Positions 50,270 through 60,050 of a stretch of DNA of 61,252 nucleotides are shown here, piece by piece. The stretch covers positions 1-61,252 of the forward strand of contig CAICTM010000534.1 of assembly GCA_903772945.1 (NCBI GenBank). Reading direction: 5' to 3'. Both the position numbers and the translations under genes were made by a program. Below the pieces are notes generated by a model, which was not told the DNA's origin, did not search any database, and saw only the letters and a program-made list of their open reading frames with translations. Source of the DNA: Seminavis robusta. Lineage: Eukaryota; Bacillariophyta; Bacillariophyceae; Naviculales; Naviculaceae. Position 1 is the stretch's first letter; every line of letters starts with the position of its first letter.

Positions 50270-51053
50270 TTGCACGAGATTTTCTATTGCAAAAGATACT
50301 GCGTCGATGGTTGTCTGTGTTGAACTGCGTTGACAATGATGAGTCCAAGAGTGTTTGTTTGGTTGTTCGGTTGCTTCTTCCCTTCAGCTTTTTTTGGCGT
50401 TGGCTTTTGGCTACACGTGTCGTTCTGAATTCGACCTTTTGAAGAACCGACCCAATCTAATCGAATGATTCGATTCTAATCAAATCGGCGAGCAAATCGA
50501 TGAGTGTCAGTCGAGTGACAGACTGACAGTCGATCGCACCGCCTTGATCGGAGTTCATCGCGCAACGGCAAATGCGTTCGCTTTGGTCAGGAGGTGCTCA
50601 AGTCATAAGAATTCAGAATGCGGATGGTCGCGATTATTTATTATCACATGTGACTGGAACTGGACTGGCACTATGGAGAAGTGAATAGGTGAGTTATTGG
50701 TCTGACCCAGTGAAGAATAGGCCTTTAATTGTCTGTAGTCTTGAAAGAACCCCTACTCCACACACCACGTAAGTCGCTTGGTCTTGCAATCAATAATCAT
50801 GCTGAGAGGTTGCTGAGTCAGTCAGTGAGATGGTCCTTTTTGGCGGGAACAGCCTTGTAACCATTTCGCCGACCTAAAAGAGGCGAGAGCCTCATCTTAC
50901 CGGTACTCTAGCTAGTAGCTTTTGTTCGTCAGATTCCATTCTATCCCTCTTTCATCTTTCATCACAATCCAATCCACACTTCCAATATCTCTATCATCTA
51001 TCGCTAGCTAGCTAGATCTCTGCTGCTAAATCGATCAAGACAACCACAATAGA
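50270..51053. other. Divergent intergenic region
   Basis: It lies between the GPX-fold gene (minus) and a small charged ORF (plus). It has ATTCGATT-like repeats (~50455-50500) and a gctagctagctag run (~51003). No gene was seen. Confidence 0.55.
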
Positions 51054-51305
51054 ATGACAATCTGTTCGGAAGGATCCATGTCGGACAATAAGCGCGTACA
51101 GTTTGAGCCACAAGTCAGTGTTGTTGCCGTTGATTGCCTTTTGGATGACTGCGACTGTGGCTCTCTCTTCTACTGCCAAGACGATTTCAAGAGATTTCGA
51201 AATGATATTAAGAAGGAGAAAGCTCGGGAAGCCCGAAAGAACCGAACGATGATGTGCCAAAAGCTTCTCGCACGCCGTCAAAAAACTGCCAGGAGTGCAG
51301 AATGA
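51054..51305 (+). CDS. Small charged protein, unknown
   Basis: 83 residues from the ATG at 51054. The N-terminal half carries KRVQFEPQVSVVAVDCLLDD followed by acidic and aromatic residues (YCQDDFKRF). The C-terminal half is a Lys/Arg/Glu helix (IKKEKAREARKNRT). The pattern VxFxxxVxV, then D-rich, then FxxF plus charged helix resembles a family of small diatom proteins, as I recall them, of unknown role. No signal peptide, membrane segment or catalytic motif. The ORF is short, so gene status is only probable. Confidence 0.5.
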   Translation: MTICSEGSMSDNKRVQFEPQVSVVAVDCLLDDCDCGSLFYCQDDFKRFRNDIKKEKAREARKNRTMMCQKLLARRQKTARSAE

Positions 51306-51702
51306 AGATGTCCAGCTTTGGAATGAGCAACACAGGATCTCACTAGCCGTCAAATAGATCATTCGATTCCAGTGCAACATTGCAGAAATCGCCAGATCCC
51401 AATCACTTGACAATGAGGGAGCCAAAGAACCAAGGAGATTCACCAAAGGGGCATCAAAATCCTGGTAAAAGGTACCAGGTGCGTACCTCAAAACGCGGGG
51501 GTAATCCTACCGGCACAAAATACTGACTGCCCTGAACTTGCAGCTGGTCCGTACCGGTACGGAAGTAGAGTAGTAGAAATAAGCGATTTACTATAGACAA
51601 ATGACGCAAGTCTTATTCACTATTAGCCTCTATAATACATGTAGTCTATCTATTGCTTTTGCCGAATCGTAGGGCGGCTGCGAAAGCCTCGGCAGCAACG
51701 CA
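51306..51702. other. Intergenic, no gene seen
   Basis: It contains GTACCGGTAC at 51551-51560. No coding signal was found. Confidence 0.55.
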
Positions 51703-52160
51703 GCGGGCCCATCACAATGGCAACATTCGGCTCACTTTTCGCTTTTTCCTGAATCTCCCAGCCAGCGGACATCATTTTTGGATCTGATCGAAGTTGTGTT
51801 GAGCTCTGCTGGCCATGATGAGTTTGTTCGCATCGATGGGTCCATGACCACCGCCCAAGTAAGCGAGTTCTGCTGTTGCCTTTTGTATCCTGAATGCTTC
51901 ATCCTCACACTCCCTGCTGCCTTCCTTCCAATTTTCAAGCGAACCAATTCAATGGATCATTTGACAAACGACGAGGGTTGCCGCTTCATCCTTTGTTCAC
52001 TCAAAGCAGCTGGAATAGGCATCAATCTCACCGTTGCCAATGTTGTTTTCATGGTGGATCCCTGGTGGAACAATGCGACTGAGGTAAATAGTGTGCTGCT
52101 GTGCAATGTCCCCTCCCACACATGTATGTCCCACTCCAAAGCCAATCCACTACTCATGCC
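51703..52160 (+). pseudogene. Partial SNF2 gene copy (exon 8 with flanking introns)
   Basis: This segment matches the SNF2 gene from the end of intron 7 (~41947) through exon 8 into intron 8, then jumps to intron 9 (~42524), so exon 9 is deleted. The exon-8-like sequence (51762-51858 and 51940-52083) stays open and codes DLIEVVLSSAGHDEFVRIDG and ANVVFMVDPWWNNATE. It is interrupted by an 81-nt GT-AG intron (51859-51939) that the intact gene lacks. A TGG-to-CGG change removes a conserved Trp. There is no start codon or other helicase part. It probably descends from a diverged SNF2 paralogue, not from the neighbouring gene itself. Confidence 0.8.
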
Positions 52161-52478
52161 GTCTGAGATAGTGTCCCTTTGATAATTGCAAGTTGCCCGT
52201 AGCAGCTACCACCGGTAGACAAAGGGAAGGGGCAAAAACAGTCTAGACTACTAGCTACCAGTAGCTGGCAGCTAATGAGAAAGTGTGCGTGATTGCGTCT
52301 TGCCTTTGTACTGGTTTGGAACCACGGTTGTCAGGCCGAAAGATTCTTCGGCTCCTCCACGATCTTCTGCCCTCTGGCCTGCTGCCAACAACGGGATTCC
52401 CGAAGCCCAATCAATTTTATCATTATTTCCTGATTGCCACCAAAGAAAGAAGAGCTGATCAATACAATAGGGGCAACC
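52161..52478. other. 5' region of the phosphagen-kinase-like gene
   Basis: Short intergenic stretch; no feature was recognised beyond its place as an upstream region. Confidence 0.5.
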
Positions 52479-54137
52479 ATGAACGGACCACATCAACTGT
52501 TCTTACGCCACGGTGGGAGGATATGTTCAGCAGTAGCAGGAGGATCTGCGGCAGTCTTACTAGGGAGATCATTGCGAAGAGACGAAATTGTGGATGCTAC
52601 CCAACAGCAGGATCATCGGCATTTCCTGTTTCATTCTAAGGGACAGTTGACGTTCTGCGAAGGAGCACCCGATGTGCCATCCACATCGGCTACAGATTCA
52701 GATAATCTGATGACTGAGGATACCCCGGAAAAAGCGAACAGCCAAGATGACGACTACCCCAACTTTTCGCGCCATGGATCCAAAGCAGCTTTGCCCAAAT
52801 TTCTAACGCCCCAACTCTATCAGCAATTAAAAGATTTGAAGACACCCAAATTTGGAGTGACATTGGATGACATGATCCGAGCAGGAACGATGCTACCGTA
52901 TGGAGCCAATCCTCCTCGTGGCGTGGGTGGTGTCTACACGGGAGATGCCGATTGCTATCGTGTCTTTGCGCCATTGCTGATACCCTTGTTGGAAGAATAC
53001 CACGGCGTCACACTCGTGGGCGATACAGCAGCACGAACTTCCACTACTGGCCATCATCATCGACCGTTGCACCATCCCTATGGAAGTTTCCAAAGACCTA
53101 CCCAACTCCACAATGTCGTCATTAATCGCAAACGAACGTACAATCGAAAACGAGAAAAGAGTAGTCTCAAACGACACACTACCAATTTGGATCCCGAACA
53201 AATTGTCCATACTGAATTGGATCCGACGGGAGAATACATTTTGTACACGCGCATGCGACTGGCACGCAATATCGATGGATTTGCCTTTTGCAGTCACATT
53301 AGTCGCAGCGATCGACGCCAAATACAGCGACTCTTTCAGACAATTGTCGATGAAGACTTTCGACCCTATCAAGGAGGAGCCTATATACCCATACATGCCA
53401 TGACCAATCCACAGCACGACGATTTCATGTCCCGACGAATCTGTTGCATGGATCCCGATGAATTCAAAATTGCCGCCGGACAAGCACGCGATTGGCCCGA
53501 TGCCAGGGGCATTTATGGGTGTCGGAATTGGGATGACAAGAAAAGTCGACACCAGATACGGCGGCGGCGTCCCTCCAGTCCTCTCATGGTGCGACCCACA
53601 CAAGAAGAAATTGAATTGTGGGAAGAGTCGCCACCCAACATTATCATGTGGAACAACTACGACGATCACTTTTGGATCATTAGTGTCAATAAGGGTGGCG
53701 ACGTACAGGGAGTCTTCAAGGCTCTGTCGGATGCCGTGCGACAGCTCGAATTGAGTTTGCTGGAACGTGGACACGCCTTTTGTGAGCACCCCAAGTTGGG
53801 ATTTCTCACCAGTTCTCCCAGCAATGTGGGGACGGCACTGCGGGCCAGCATGTCGGTCAAACTCGTGCGATTGGGAAAGCAACACCCCGTCTTGTTTCAA
53901 GAAATACTGGATCGGTTGCATTTGGAAGCCAAGTCGGACTATGCCGAAACCGATCAACGGTACACGGGAATTTATGACATTGCCAATGCAGAACGACTTG
54001 GGAGAACCGAAGTACAGTGGATCAATGTCATGATTGAGGGAGTGGCCAAATTGATTGAATTGGAAAAGAAGTTGGAGCGAGGAGAAGCCGTGTCATTGCA
54101 AGATGTGGAAAAGGTTGGCAAGAATGTGGAAAGTTGA
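52479..54137 (+). CDS. Phosphagen (arginine/creatine) kinase-like protein, key catalytic residues altered
   Basis: 552 residues from the ATG at 52479; the frame extends upstream only through a non-ATG codon. Residues 1-40 are basic/hydrophobic (RICSAVAGGSAAVLLGRSLRR), possibly a mitochondrial presequence or anchor. A ~180-residue region with the kinase N-domain (FGVTLDDMIRAGTM, GVYTGDADCY) precedes the catalytic half: YILYTRMRLARNIDGFAF, GQARDWPDARGIYG, NNYDDHFWIISVNKGG, HPKLGFLTSSPSNVGTALRA and YTGIYDIANAERLGRTEVQ. Phosphagen kinases move phosphate between ATP and a guanidino compound. Here the reactive Cys (usual CPTNLGT) is Ser, the NEEDHLR motif reads NYDDHFW (Arg to Trp), and the RGTRGEH loop is absent. 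Two His/Arg-rich insertions are also present. Activity is therefore doubtful. Single exon. Confidence 0.87.
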   Translation: MNGPHQLFLRHGGRICSAVAGGSAAVLLGRSLRRDEIVDATQQQDHRHFLFHSKGQLTFCEGAPDVPSTSATDSDNLMTEDTPEKANSQDDDYPNFSRHGSKAALPKFLTPQLYQQLKDLKTPKFGVTLDDMIRAGTMLPYGANPPRGVGGVYTGDADCYRVFAPLLIPLLEEYHGVTLVGDTAARTSTTGHHHRPLHHPYGSFQRPTQLHNVVINRKRTYNRKREKSSLKRHTTNLDPEQIVHTELDPTGEYILYTRMRLARNIDGFAFCSHISRSDRRQIQRLFQTIVDEDFRPYQGGAYIPIHAMTNPQHDDFMSRRICCMDPDEFKIAAGQARDWPDARGIYGCRNWDDKKSRHQIRRRRPSSPLMVRPTQEEIELWEESPPNIIMWNNYDDHFWIISVNKGGDVQGVFKALSDAVRQLELSLLERGHAFCEHPKLGFLTSSPSNVGTALRASMSVKLVRLGKQHPVLFQEILDRLHLEAKSDYAETDQRYTGIYDIANAERLGRTEVQWINVMIEGVAKLIELEKKLERGEAVSLQDVEKVGKNVES

Positions 54138-54865
54138 AACGGACACAAGTACGAAGGATCCTGGTTGTGGTAAACATAATAATATATCGCTCTTGTAGCG
54201 TTGTTTCTTTGATAAAGGGTTTAAAGTGCCTTAGTATGAGAATTGATCACGTAGTACCGATCACCTCCGCACAAACAAACACCCATTAGCACTATCATTC
54301 GTTGTGTGTACGGCACTATCGTTCATTGTGTGTCCTGTGTGGTACGTCGTGTTAGTTGTTCATTGTGTGTCCAGAGTTGGTACCGGTACGTCGTGTAGTG
54401 GGTTACGCTGCTGCACTTTCCTCGCCAGATTGCTTGTCAACAGCTCCTTCTGCCCCTCAAACCCCCGTTTGTCAATGCCAACAACAAGAGGCACTACGCC
54501 CACCATAGGTCTAGGAGTCGGTCCATCCGGGCAGTAGTTGAGCCCTGAGCCGGAGCTGGTGGAGCATGCCTGCAAGTCTCGCAGGTTCAGGAAACATGCA
54601 TGAGTGGGGTTCGAAGTTGCGCAGGGGAAGAATCCAGGACCTGGTGCCGCAAGGGGCACAGGTGTGTGTCATGCAGGCGGCGAAGCAACATGCCACTATC
54701 GTTGTCGCTATCTGCGTGTCTCCTTGCCAAGCTAAAGTTCGGACATCTACTTCATATGCCAATATAATATGAAGCTGCAATTGTCTATTTCTTACAATGC
54801 CAAAAAATTGCTTTCAAAGTGGGTGGCGCGCTTCTGAGAGTGGTAATCATAAACAGATGAGTGAC
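54138..54865. other. Intergenic, convergent 3' ends
   Basis: It lies between the phosphagen-kinase-like gene and nadB. It contains a short repeat of cattgtgtgt (~54297-54370) and GTACCGGTAC at 54380-54389. No gene was seen. Confidence 0.6.
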
Positions 54866-56921
54866 TTAGCGGGCGGCAGCAACTTGCTCTTCTTCGTCGC
54901 TGTCTTCAGCAGCAGAATCAGGAACTATACAGTGGGCCCCTGCTGAAACCTTGTTTGAAAGGGCTGCTTCGGCGACTGCCAAACCAGCGTAAGCGGCATC
55001 TCTGAGGCCTGATGTCTCCAAAGTTGGGCTCATTCGATGCAACTTCGTTGCTTCGGCTCGAATCTCGTTCAAGTCTTCAATGGCGGTCTCAAGCCCCCTT
55101 GCATTGCGAACAACTCCCACGTGATCCCACATGGTACGTCTCAAACGTCGGAGCTGCTGCATTGCTCTATGTGCAGCGGTTTCAATGTGAGCTGGCTCAA
55201 GTGACACTGACCTGAATCGAGGATTGTTTTGCACAAATGCTTCTAACTTTTCTCCGGCTTCCCCACGTAGACTCTTTCCTTCGCTGCTTCCAATGTAGTC
55301 GGCGACTGACGCACCAAACACCAGTCCTTCCAAAAGCGAAGTCGAAGCCAAGCGGTTTCCTCCATGAAGTCCAGTCCTAGCCGCCTCACCGGCTGCATAC
55401 AATCCTGGCAATGACGTTCTTCCTTGCATATCCGTTGCGATTCCACCGCAGGTGTAATGGGCCGCGGGGGTGACAGGCAACAAATCTTTGGCCAGATCCA
55501 ATTTTTTCCGACTAAGGTGTTCCTGAATCGACGGGAAGCGTCCGTGCAACCAGTCACCGTCACGGTGTGTAATGTCGAGATAGACGTTGTGTTGTGATCC
55601 GTCACCTTTTTGGCCTTCTTCAAAGACTCCTCTTGCCACAATATCACGAGGTGCCAGTTCGCCATCGGCATGAAAATCTTTTGCAAAGGCTCTTCCAGAA
55701 GCATCACGCAAGATTGCTCCTTCTCCGCGCAGCGCTTCTGTGAGTAGGAAGCGTGCTTCGTTGGGAATGTACAAGGATGTAGGATGGAATTGAACATATT
55801 CCAAATCTTTCAACTTGGCACCGGCTCTGTACGCCAATGCGACGCTGGATCCCAATGCATTGAAACCGGCCGGATTGGTGGAATGTTCATAGATACCCCC
55901 CAATCCGCCACTGGCCAGGACGGTTCCCCGGCAGGCGTATTCCAGAGTTTGTTCTCCCGAGAATCGGTTCAGAGTGGCCACTCCCAAACACACGTCATCT
56001 TTCACTACCAGGTCTGTAACTATTGTATGAGGTTGCATGCTAATGAGAGGGTGTCTAGCCGCGGCTTGGGTGATGTGTTGCGTAATGGTTCGTCCAGTGT
56101 GATCGGCACGGTGCAAAATTCTGGGCGCTGCGTGGGAAGCCTCTTCACGGATAGACAAACAAGATAACATTAGGTTTGTTCGTTTTCAAACACCACCAAA
56201 CAGCAGCAGAATGCAGCAGCTCTGCTTGCGGCAAATACTGTTTGGGGTACATAACCAACAGATCCAGACAAGATAATCATCAGATAAACCTACCAAGACA
56301 CAAGGAAAGGGTTCCATCATCGCGTTTGTCAAAGGGTACTTGAGCATAAACTTTCTTGAGACTCTCATCTAGCAAAAGTTGTCTAACTCGATCAGGGCCT
56401 TCTTCCGACACCTTTTGCACCGCATCGTCCTCGCACAGCCCTGCTCCTGCTCGATGAATATCCTGTGCCAATAGTTTGGCACTGTCCCCGGAAACAGGAT
56501 CATAATTTCGGTAGATAATACCTCCCTGGGCCCAAAAGGAGTTGCAGTCTTCAGGTACATTTCCCGCAAACAGCAGGGTTACCGGAATCTGATACGTCTC
56601 AGCGGCTACTAGAGCTGCTGAGCAACCTGCCACACCCGAACCCACTACCAATAGCCGGTCTGCCTTTTGTATATCATGTATATGATGGGCTGAATTGATA
56701 ATCTTGTTGAGCAAGGCAGGTTCAATTTGTTGTTGCTCTTGTTGCTGTTGTTGTTGTCGTGTACTTGCATCGGCCACTTTTTCATCGGCATGCTGTATCC
56801 TGGTGGAAAATGTCGCTGATGACATCAGATGAGAAGGCTTGGGCGTCACCCTCAACCCGCCGATCGGTGGACGGCCATGGTGGACCACTTTTCGTACCGT
56901 CGCTCGCAGAGTCCGAATCAT
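54866..56921 (-). CDS. nadB: L-aspartate oxidase (quinolinate/NAD synthesis)
   Basis: Two exons on the minus strand: 56294-56921 and 54866-56142, with one GT-AG intron of 151 nt. The joined frame gives 634 residues from the ATG at 56921. The N-terminal ~70 residues are Arg/Ser-rich then a Gln run, consistent with an organelle transit peptide. FAD-binding motif LLVVGSGVAGCSAALVAAE at ~residues 90-110; FWAQGGI; then AAPRILHRADHTGRTI and the second FAD contact GTVLASGGLGGIYEHSTNP. Active-site region: EALRGEGAILRD and ELAPRDIVARGVFEE, then YTCGGIATD and GLYAAGEAARTGLHGGNRLA. The enzyme oxidises L-aspartate to iminoaspartate, the first step of de novo NAD synthesis, often in plastids. Across the splice the usual T-R-E-G-G-H reads C-L-E-A-S-H. 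It is longer than bacterial NadB mostly through the N-terminal extension and a C-terminal acidic tail. Confidence 0.93.
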
Positions 56922-57573
56922 GGCTGGCCAGTATTAACAGGAATAAACGACTTCGTTGCGCGGTAATGAATGAATGAACGGGCAAGTTTCGGATTACCCC
57001 GAGTCGAGTCGTCTTTTATGTTTCCACACCTTTACACGGGTGCTGCCATTCCTTGGCAACTAACTGCTGGTACGGTATGCGATGGTAGAAGTTCAAAGAT
57101 CGGCGTTCGTCGTGTGGTAAGGTGGTGAGGTTGCAACTCACCTGGCAGCAGTTTTGAGAAGCCTCTCGAAAAACAACCTTTCAGGTAATGAGTCAGCTGA
57201 ATAAGCGAACTCCTTTGGTTGTGATTGGACGCATTTTCCTTTCATTCATGTCTTCCGTGCTTTGGATGGCTGTGACGTAGGTGCGTGAAGTTGGATCTTT
57301 CGCTCATCTCTTCTTTGCTGCTGTGGTATCTTTTGCCACCTCCGGACAAGGCAAACTCTCCGGAATTTGGCGCACGCAACCGAGACGAGGCCATCACCAG
57401 AGAAGGTTCCAGACGACCATTTCCCTGTAGCTGACTGCATTGTAGCTAGAGTAGCTCGATTGCTTCAGGGATTGTTCTTCCTGGGGAAGTGCGCACCATG
57501 TGGTGTCTGTAGGCAGTTTGTTGAGCTGTTGCTTGATGGTATGGTTGCTTGTTAGGCCGCTCTCTACCGGAGG

Positions 57574-57744
57574 GACTAAAGTAGCGACTAAGCCATATTT
57601 CATGGTTTAGTCGATAGTTTAGTCTCTTGGGGTGGTGTCTACCCAAGGGACTAAACGTCCAAAGGACTAAAGCCTTTAGTCACAAGGTTGGTTCACCGAC
57701 TAACGGGAGGCTGGTTAGTCGGTGAGTGAGCGTAACGACTAAAG
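57574..57744. repeat. Cluster of inverted GACTAA/TTAGTC motifs
   Basis: About ten copies of GACTAA or its complement in 170 bp, in both orientations, including a palindrome at 57665-57681 (gactaaagcctttagtc). The density resembles subterminal motif arrays of small DNA transposons, but no terminal repeats were proven. Confidence 0.6.
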
Positions 57745-57840
57745 CCTCTTTAAGAACTCTTTAAGAACAGCACTTTAAAAAAAGAACAGCACCCTCATTG
57801 CACAGCCTCACTATCAGAGCATCGCGACAGAGCTGATAGA

Positions 57841-58005
57841 GTAGAGGTGCGATCGAACGATCCAAGAGGAGTATCGGCCGATAGTAGAGGTGCAACCGAT
57901 AGTAGAGGTGCAACCTATCGAACGATCGAAGAGGAGTATCGGCCGATAGTAGAGGTGTGATCGAACGATCGAACGATCGAAGAGGAGTATCAGCCGCACC
58001 TCTAT
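57841..58005 (+). repeat. Tandem array of gatcgaacgat / agaggagtatcggcc units
   Basis: Three imperfect units built from gatcgaacgatcgaagagg, agtatcggccgatagtagag and gtgcaacc segments, with internal shorter duplications. Confidence 0.75.
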
Positions 58006-58042
58006 CGCACTTTATCAAGCCGACAGTCTTCGGTTGAGAATA

Positions 58043-58087
58043 GAAAGCCATCCCTCATTGCAGAGTATGGAGTGCGGGATGGCTTTC
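58043..58087. repeat. Hairpin with 12-bp perfect stem
   Basis: Arms gaaagccatccc (58043-58054) and gggatggctttc (58076-58087) are exact complements around a 21-nt loop. Confidence 0.6.
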
Positions 58088-58799
58088 ATTTCTCGGCCTT
58101 TGACTGAATCATACGATTCTAGCAAAAAGTGACTGAATTAAGTAGTTTTACTGCACTACGCTAAAAGCTAGTGTAAAGATCTTTCGAGTGTTTTGAGTTT
58201 GAGAGAATCAAAGTTATGAGAGAGATTAGAAAGCTATGAAAACTAATCAACGAGAGAGATCATCATCAAGGGATCGTAGATCTGGCTTCCCGCGGGAGAC
58301 TATAAAGTGTGATAGAGTAGGTTGTGGTAGTAAGCCTACGTCTCTCCACGATCCTAAAACGGAACGCGTGGAAGGTCTGTCTAGCCTGGATCTAGTAGCG
58401 TGGAAGTACTCCACGCTGGCTAAATATCTAGAGCGATGTTTCATCATCAACCTAGTATGACTAGCGCGGTCATTGAGAACCCTGTCTCAGATGACTATTC
58501 ACGAGAGACTCAGTCATGAGTCGAACTCAAACCCTATCTAGGATCGAGTCGCGAATAAGGCTAAGAGCCGTGTATTGCATTCGCCCCCTGACAGGGTCAC
58601 AGAAGGCGCGACAGCAGTCGGACAAGGAGAACATATGATTTAAAGTGCGGGCACTCTCATGAGATTTGATGTAGACATGTGCGTCGCACGATGGCAATCC
58701 TACAAGGGGATCAGGCTTGTATGGGTGTAATACCTTATGTTCCAGTCTGGTAGACTGTGCCGCCGTTGGCGGTAGCATGTGTGGAGCCGTACAGTGCCA

Positions 58800-59460
58800 T
58801 TGTCATTGACTCGGTCTATAGTGTAAGGACCTTGTACTTTGGCTGACCGTACTTGCGGTGCTGATACTGTTGAATCATCACAGTATCGTTGACATTGTAT
58901 GATGTGGGGACACGCGTTGCGTTTCTCCTATCGTTGTTTTGTTTGGATTAGTCGTTGGCGACGTTCCTTAATGTTCTTCCAGTTGGCTTCGAACCGGACG
59001 TTGTGAATTGCATCACGATTGAACACGAGCTGTGCGGCGTTGCACGCAAGTGGTATGAATCAGTGGCATTCATTGCAAAGCGAACCGCCGTGAGGACTCC
59101 ATCCCAGGATCCATTCACGAGGTCATCTTGGCACTTGATGTTTTGAACAGCGATCAAGATCGTATGGTTTGATGAGCACGCTCGACATAGAGTTGGCTTG
59201 AGGGTTACGCGATTGATGAACTTGCGACGAAGTCCATATTCATCCCGGAGAGTCTTTTCGACCTCTGTGCGGAACTCGACGTCCTCTATCCATGATAACC
59301 TCAGCAGGCCATGGAACCGAGTAAGCCACGTTGTTCTAAACGATGGCTACTTCGTCTGCTGCCTTGGAGCAGATCTCTGCATCTCGAACCATCCGGTTAG
59401 GATCAATCATTGTCAAGCAATGAAGTGCAGGAATTCTTTTTCTTAGGATCCCGACGTTGT
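58800..59460 (-). pseudogene. Gypsy integrase core and C-terminal region, broken
   Basis: Frames on the minus strand show LHCLTMIDP (first catalytic Asp region), AYSVPWPAEVIMDRG (second Asp region), and, after stops, NAAQLVFNRDAIHNV and VQGPYTIDRVNDNGTVRL of the C-terminal domain. Several stops and frameshifts interrupt them. Confidence 0.7.
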
Positions 59461-59469
59461 AAGGACCTA

Positions 59470-59973
59470 TCAGGTCAATACATAGTCTTTCCCAAGGGAT
59501 CTCCTCGCAAGTCTTGGAGGCATCAATCCCAGCTTACGCGTTCTTGGGTTTGTTTCATCTGGCAGCTTTGGCACGCTGACATACGGCCTGCACAGTCTGC
59601 GCAGCCCTTTCCAGGTGAAGTGTTGGCTGATGGTTAGTTCCGTGCGAGTCTCGCCAGGATGCATCAGCACACCATGGTACCATTCAACTAGCTTCTTCTG
59701 CATAGTTTTAGGTACGACAATTTTCTCGTCCTTAACTACTAAGTCGTAGGACTTATCCCCTCTGGGAAAGATTGCTTCTTGTAGTCGTTTGGCTTGTCCC
59801 TGAGGAGCTTCTTGATATCGTTGTCGTCTTTCTGACGATGTTCGATCTCGGGAACGAGAGAGGAACTCGCTAGGGAAGTCCTCTTCGTCTGCAGCCATGA
59901 GTTCAGCGATCTCTGGGCGTCCATCTGTTCTGAAAAACCGTCGTTGTTGGAGAGTTAAGTCTCGACAACGCAT
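59470..59973 (-). pseudogene. Gypsy integrase N-terminal zinc finger
   Basis: A 167-residue open stretch includes VEWYHGVLMHPGETRTELTI, the HH part of the integrase HHCC zinc finger. The Cys pair (CxxC) is visible only after a small frame change near 59560. It is immediately preceded on the minus strand by a truncated RNase H end (IVADALSRL in the next frame). Confidence 0.75.
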
Positions 59974-60050
59974 CAGCGACGATGTTCTGTTCGCCTTGAT
60001 GTACGTAGTTCAGGGTAGGCGAGCAAGGTTTTCCTTGCTGATGATCTTCT

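Larger units (their letters stand above)
56922..58499. other. Repeat-rich intergenic region
   Basis: No gene was accepted. It holds a cluster of GACTAA/TTAGTC motifs (57574-57744), a tandem array (57841-58005), a 12-bp-stem hairpin (58043-58087), and a short open frame at 58236-58460 without recognisable motifs that may belong to the 3' end of the adjoining retroelement. Confidence 0.55.

Noticed and set aside
52893..53957. 354-codon minus-strand ORF
   Set aside because: Antisense of the phosphagen-kinase-like gene, which has clear motifs on plus.
54520..54700. ggttcgaa-like T-loop suggesting a tRNA
   Set aside because: No matching acceptor, D or anticodon stems could be folded around it.
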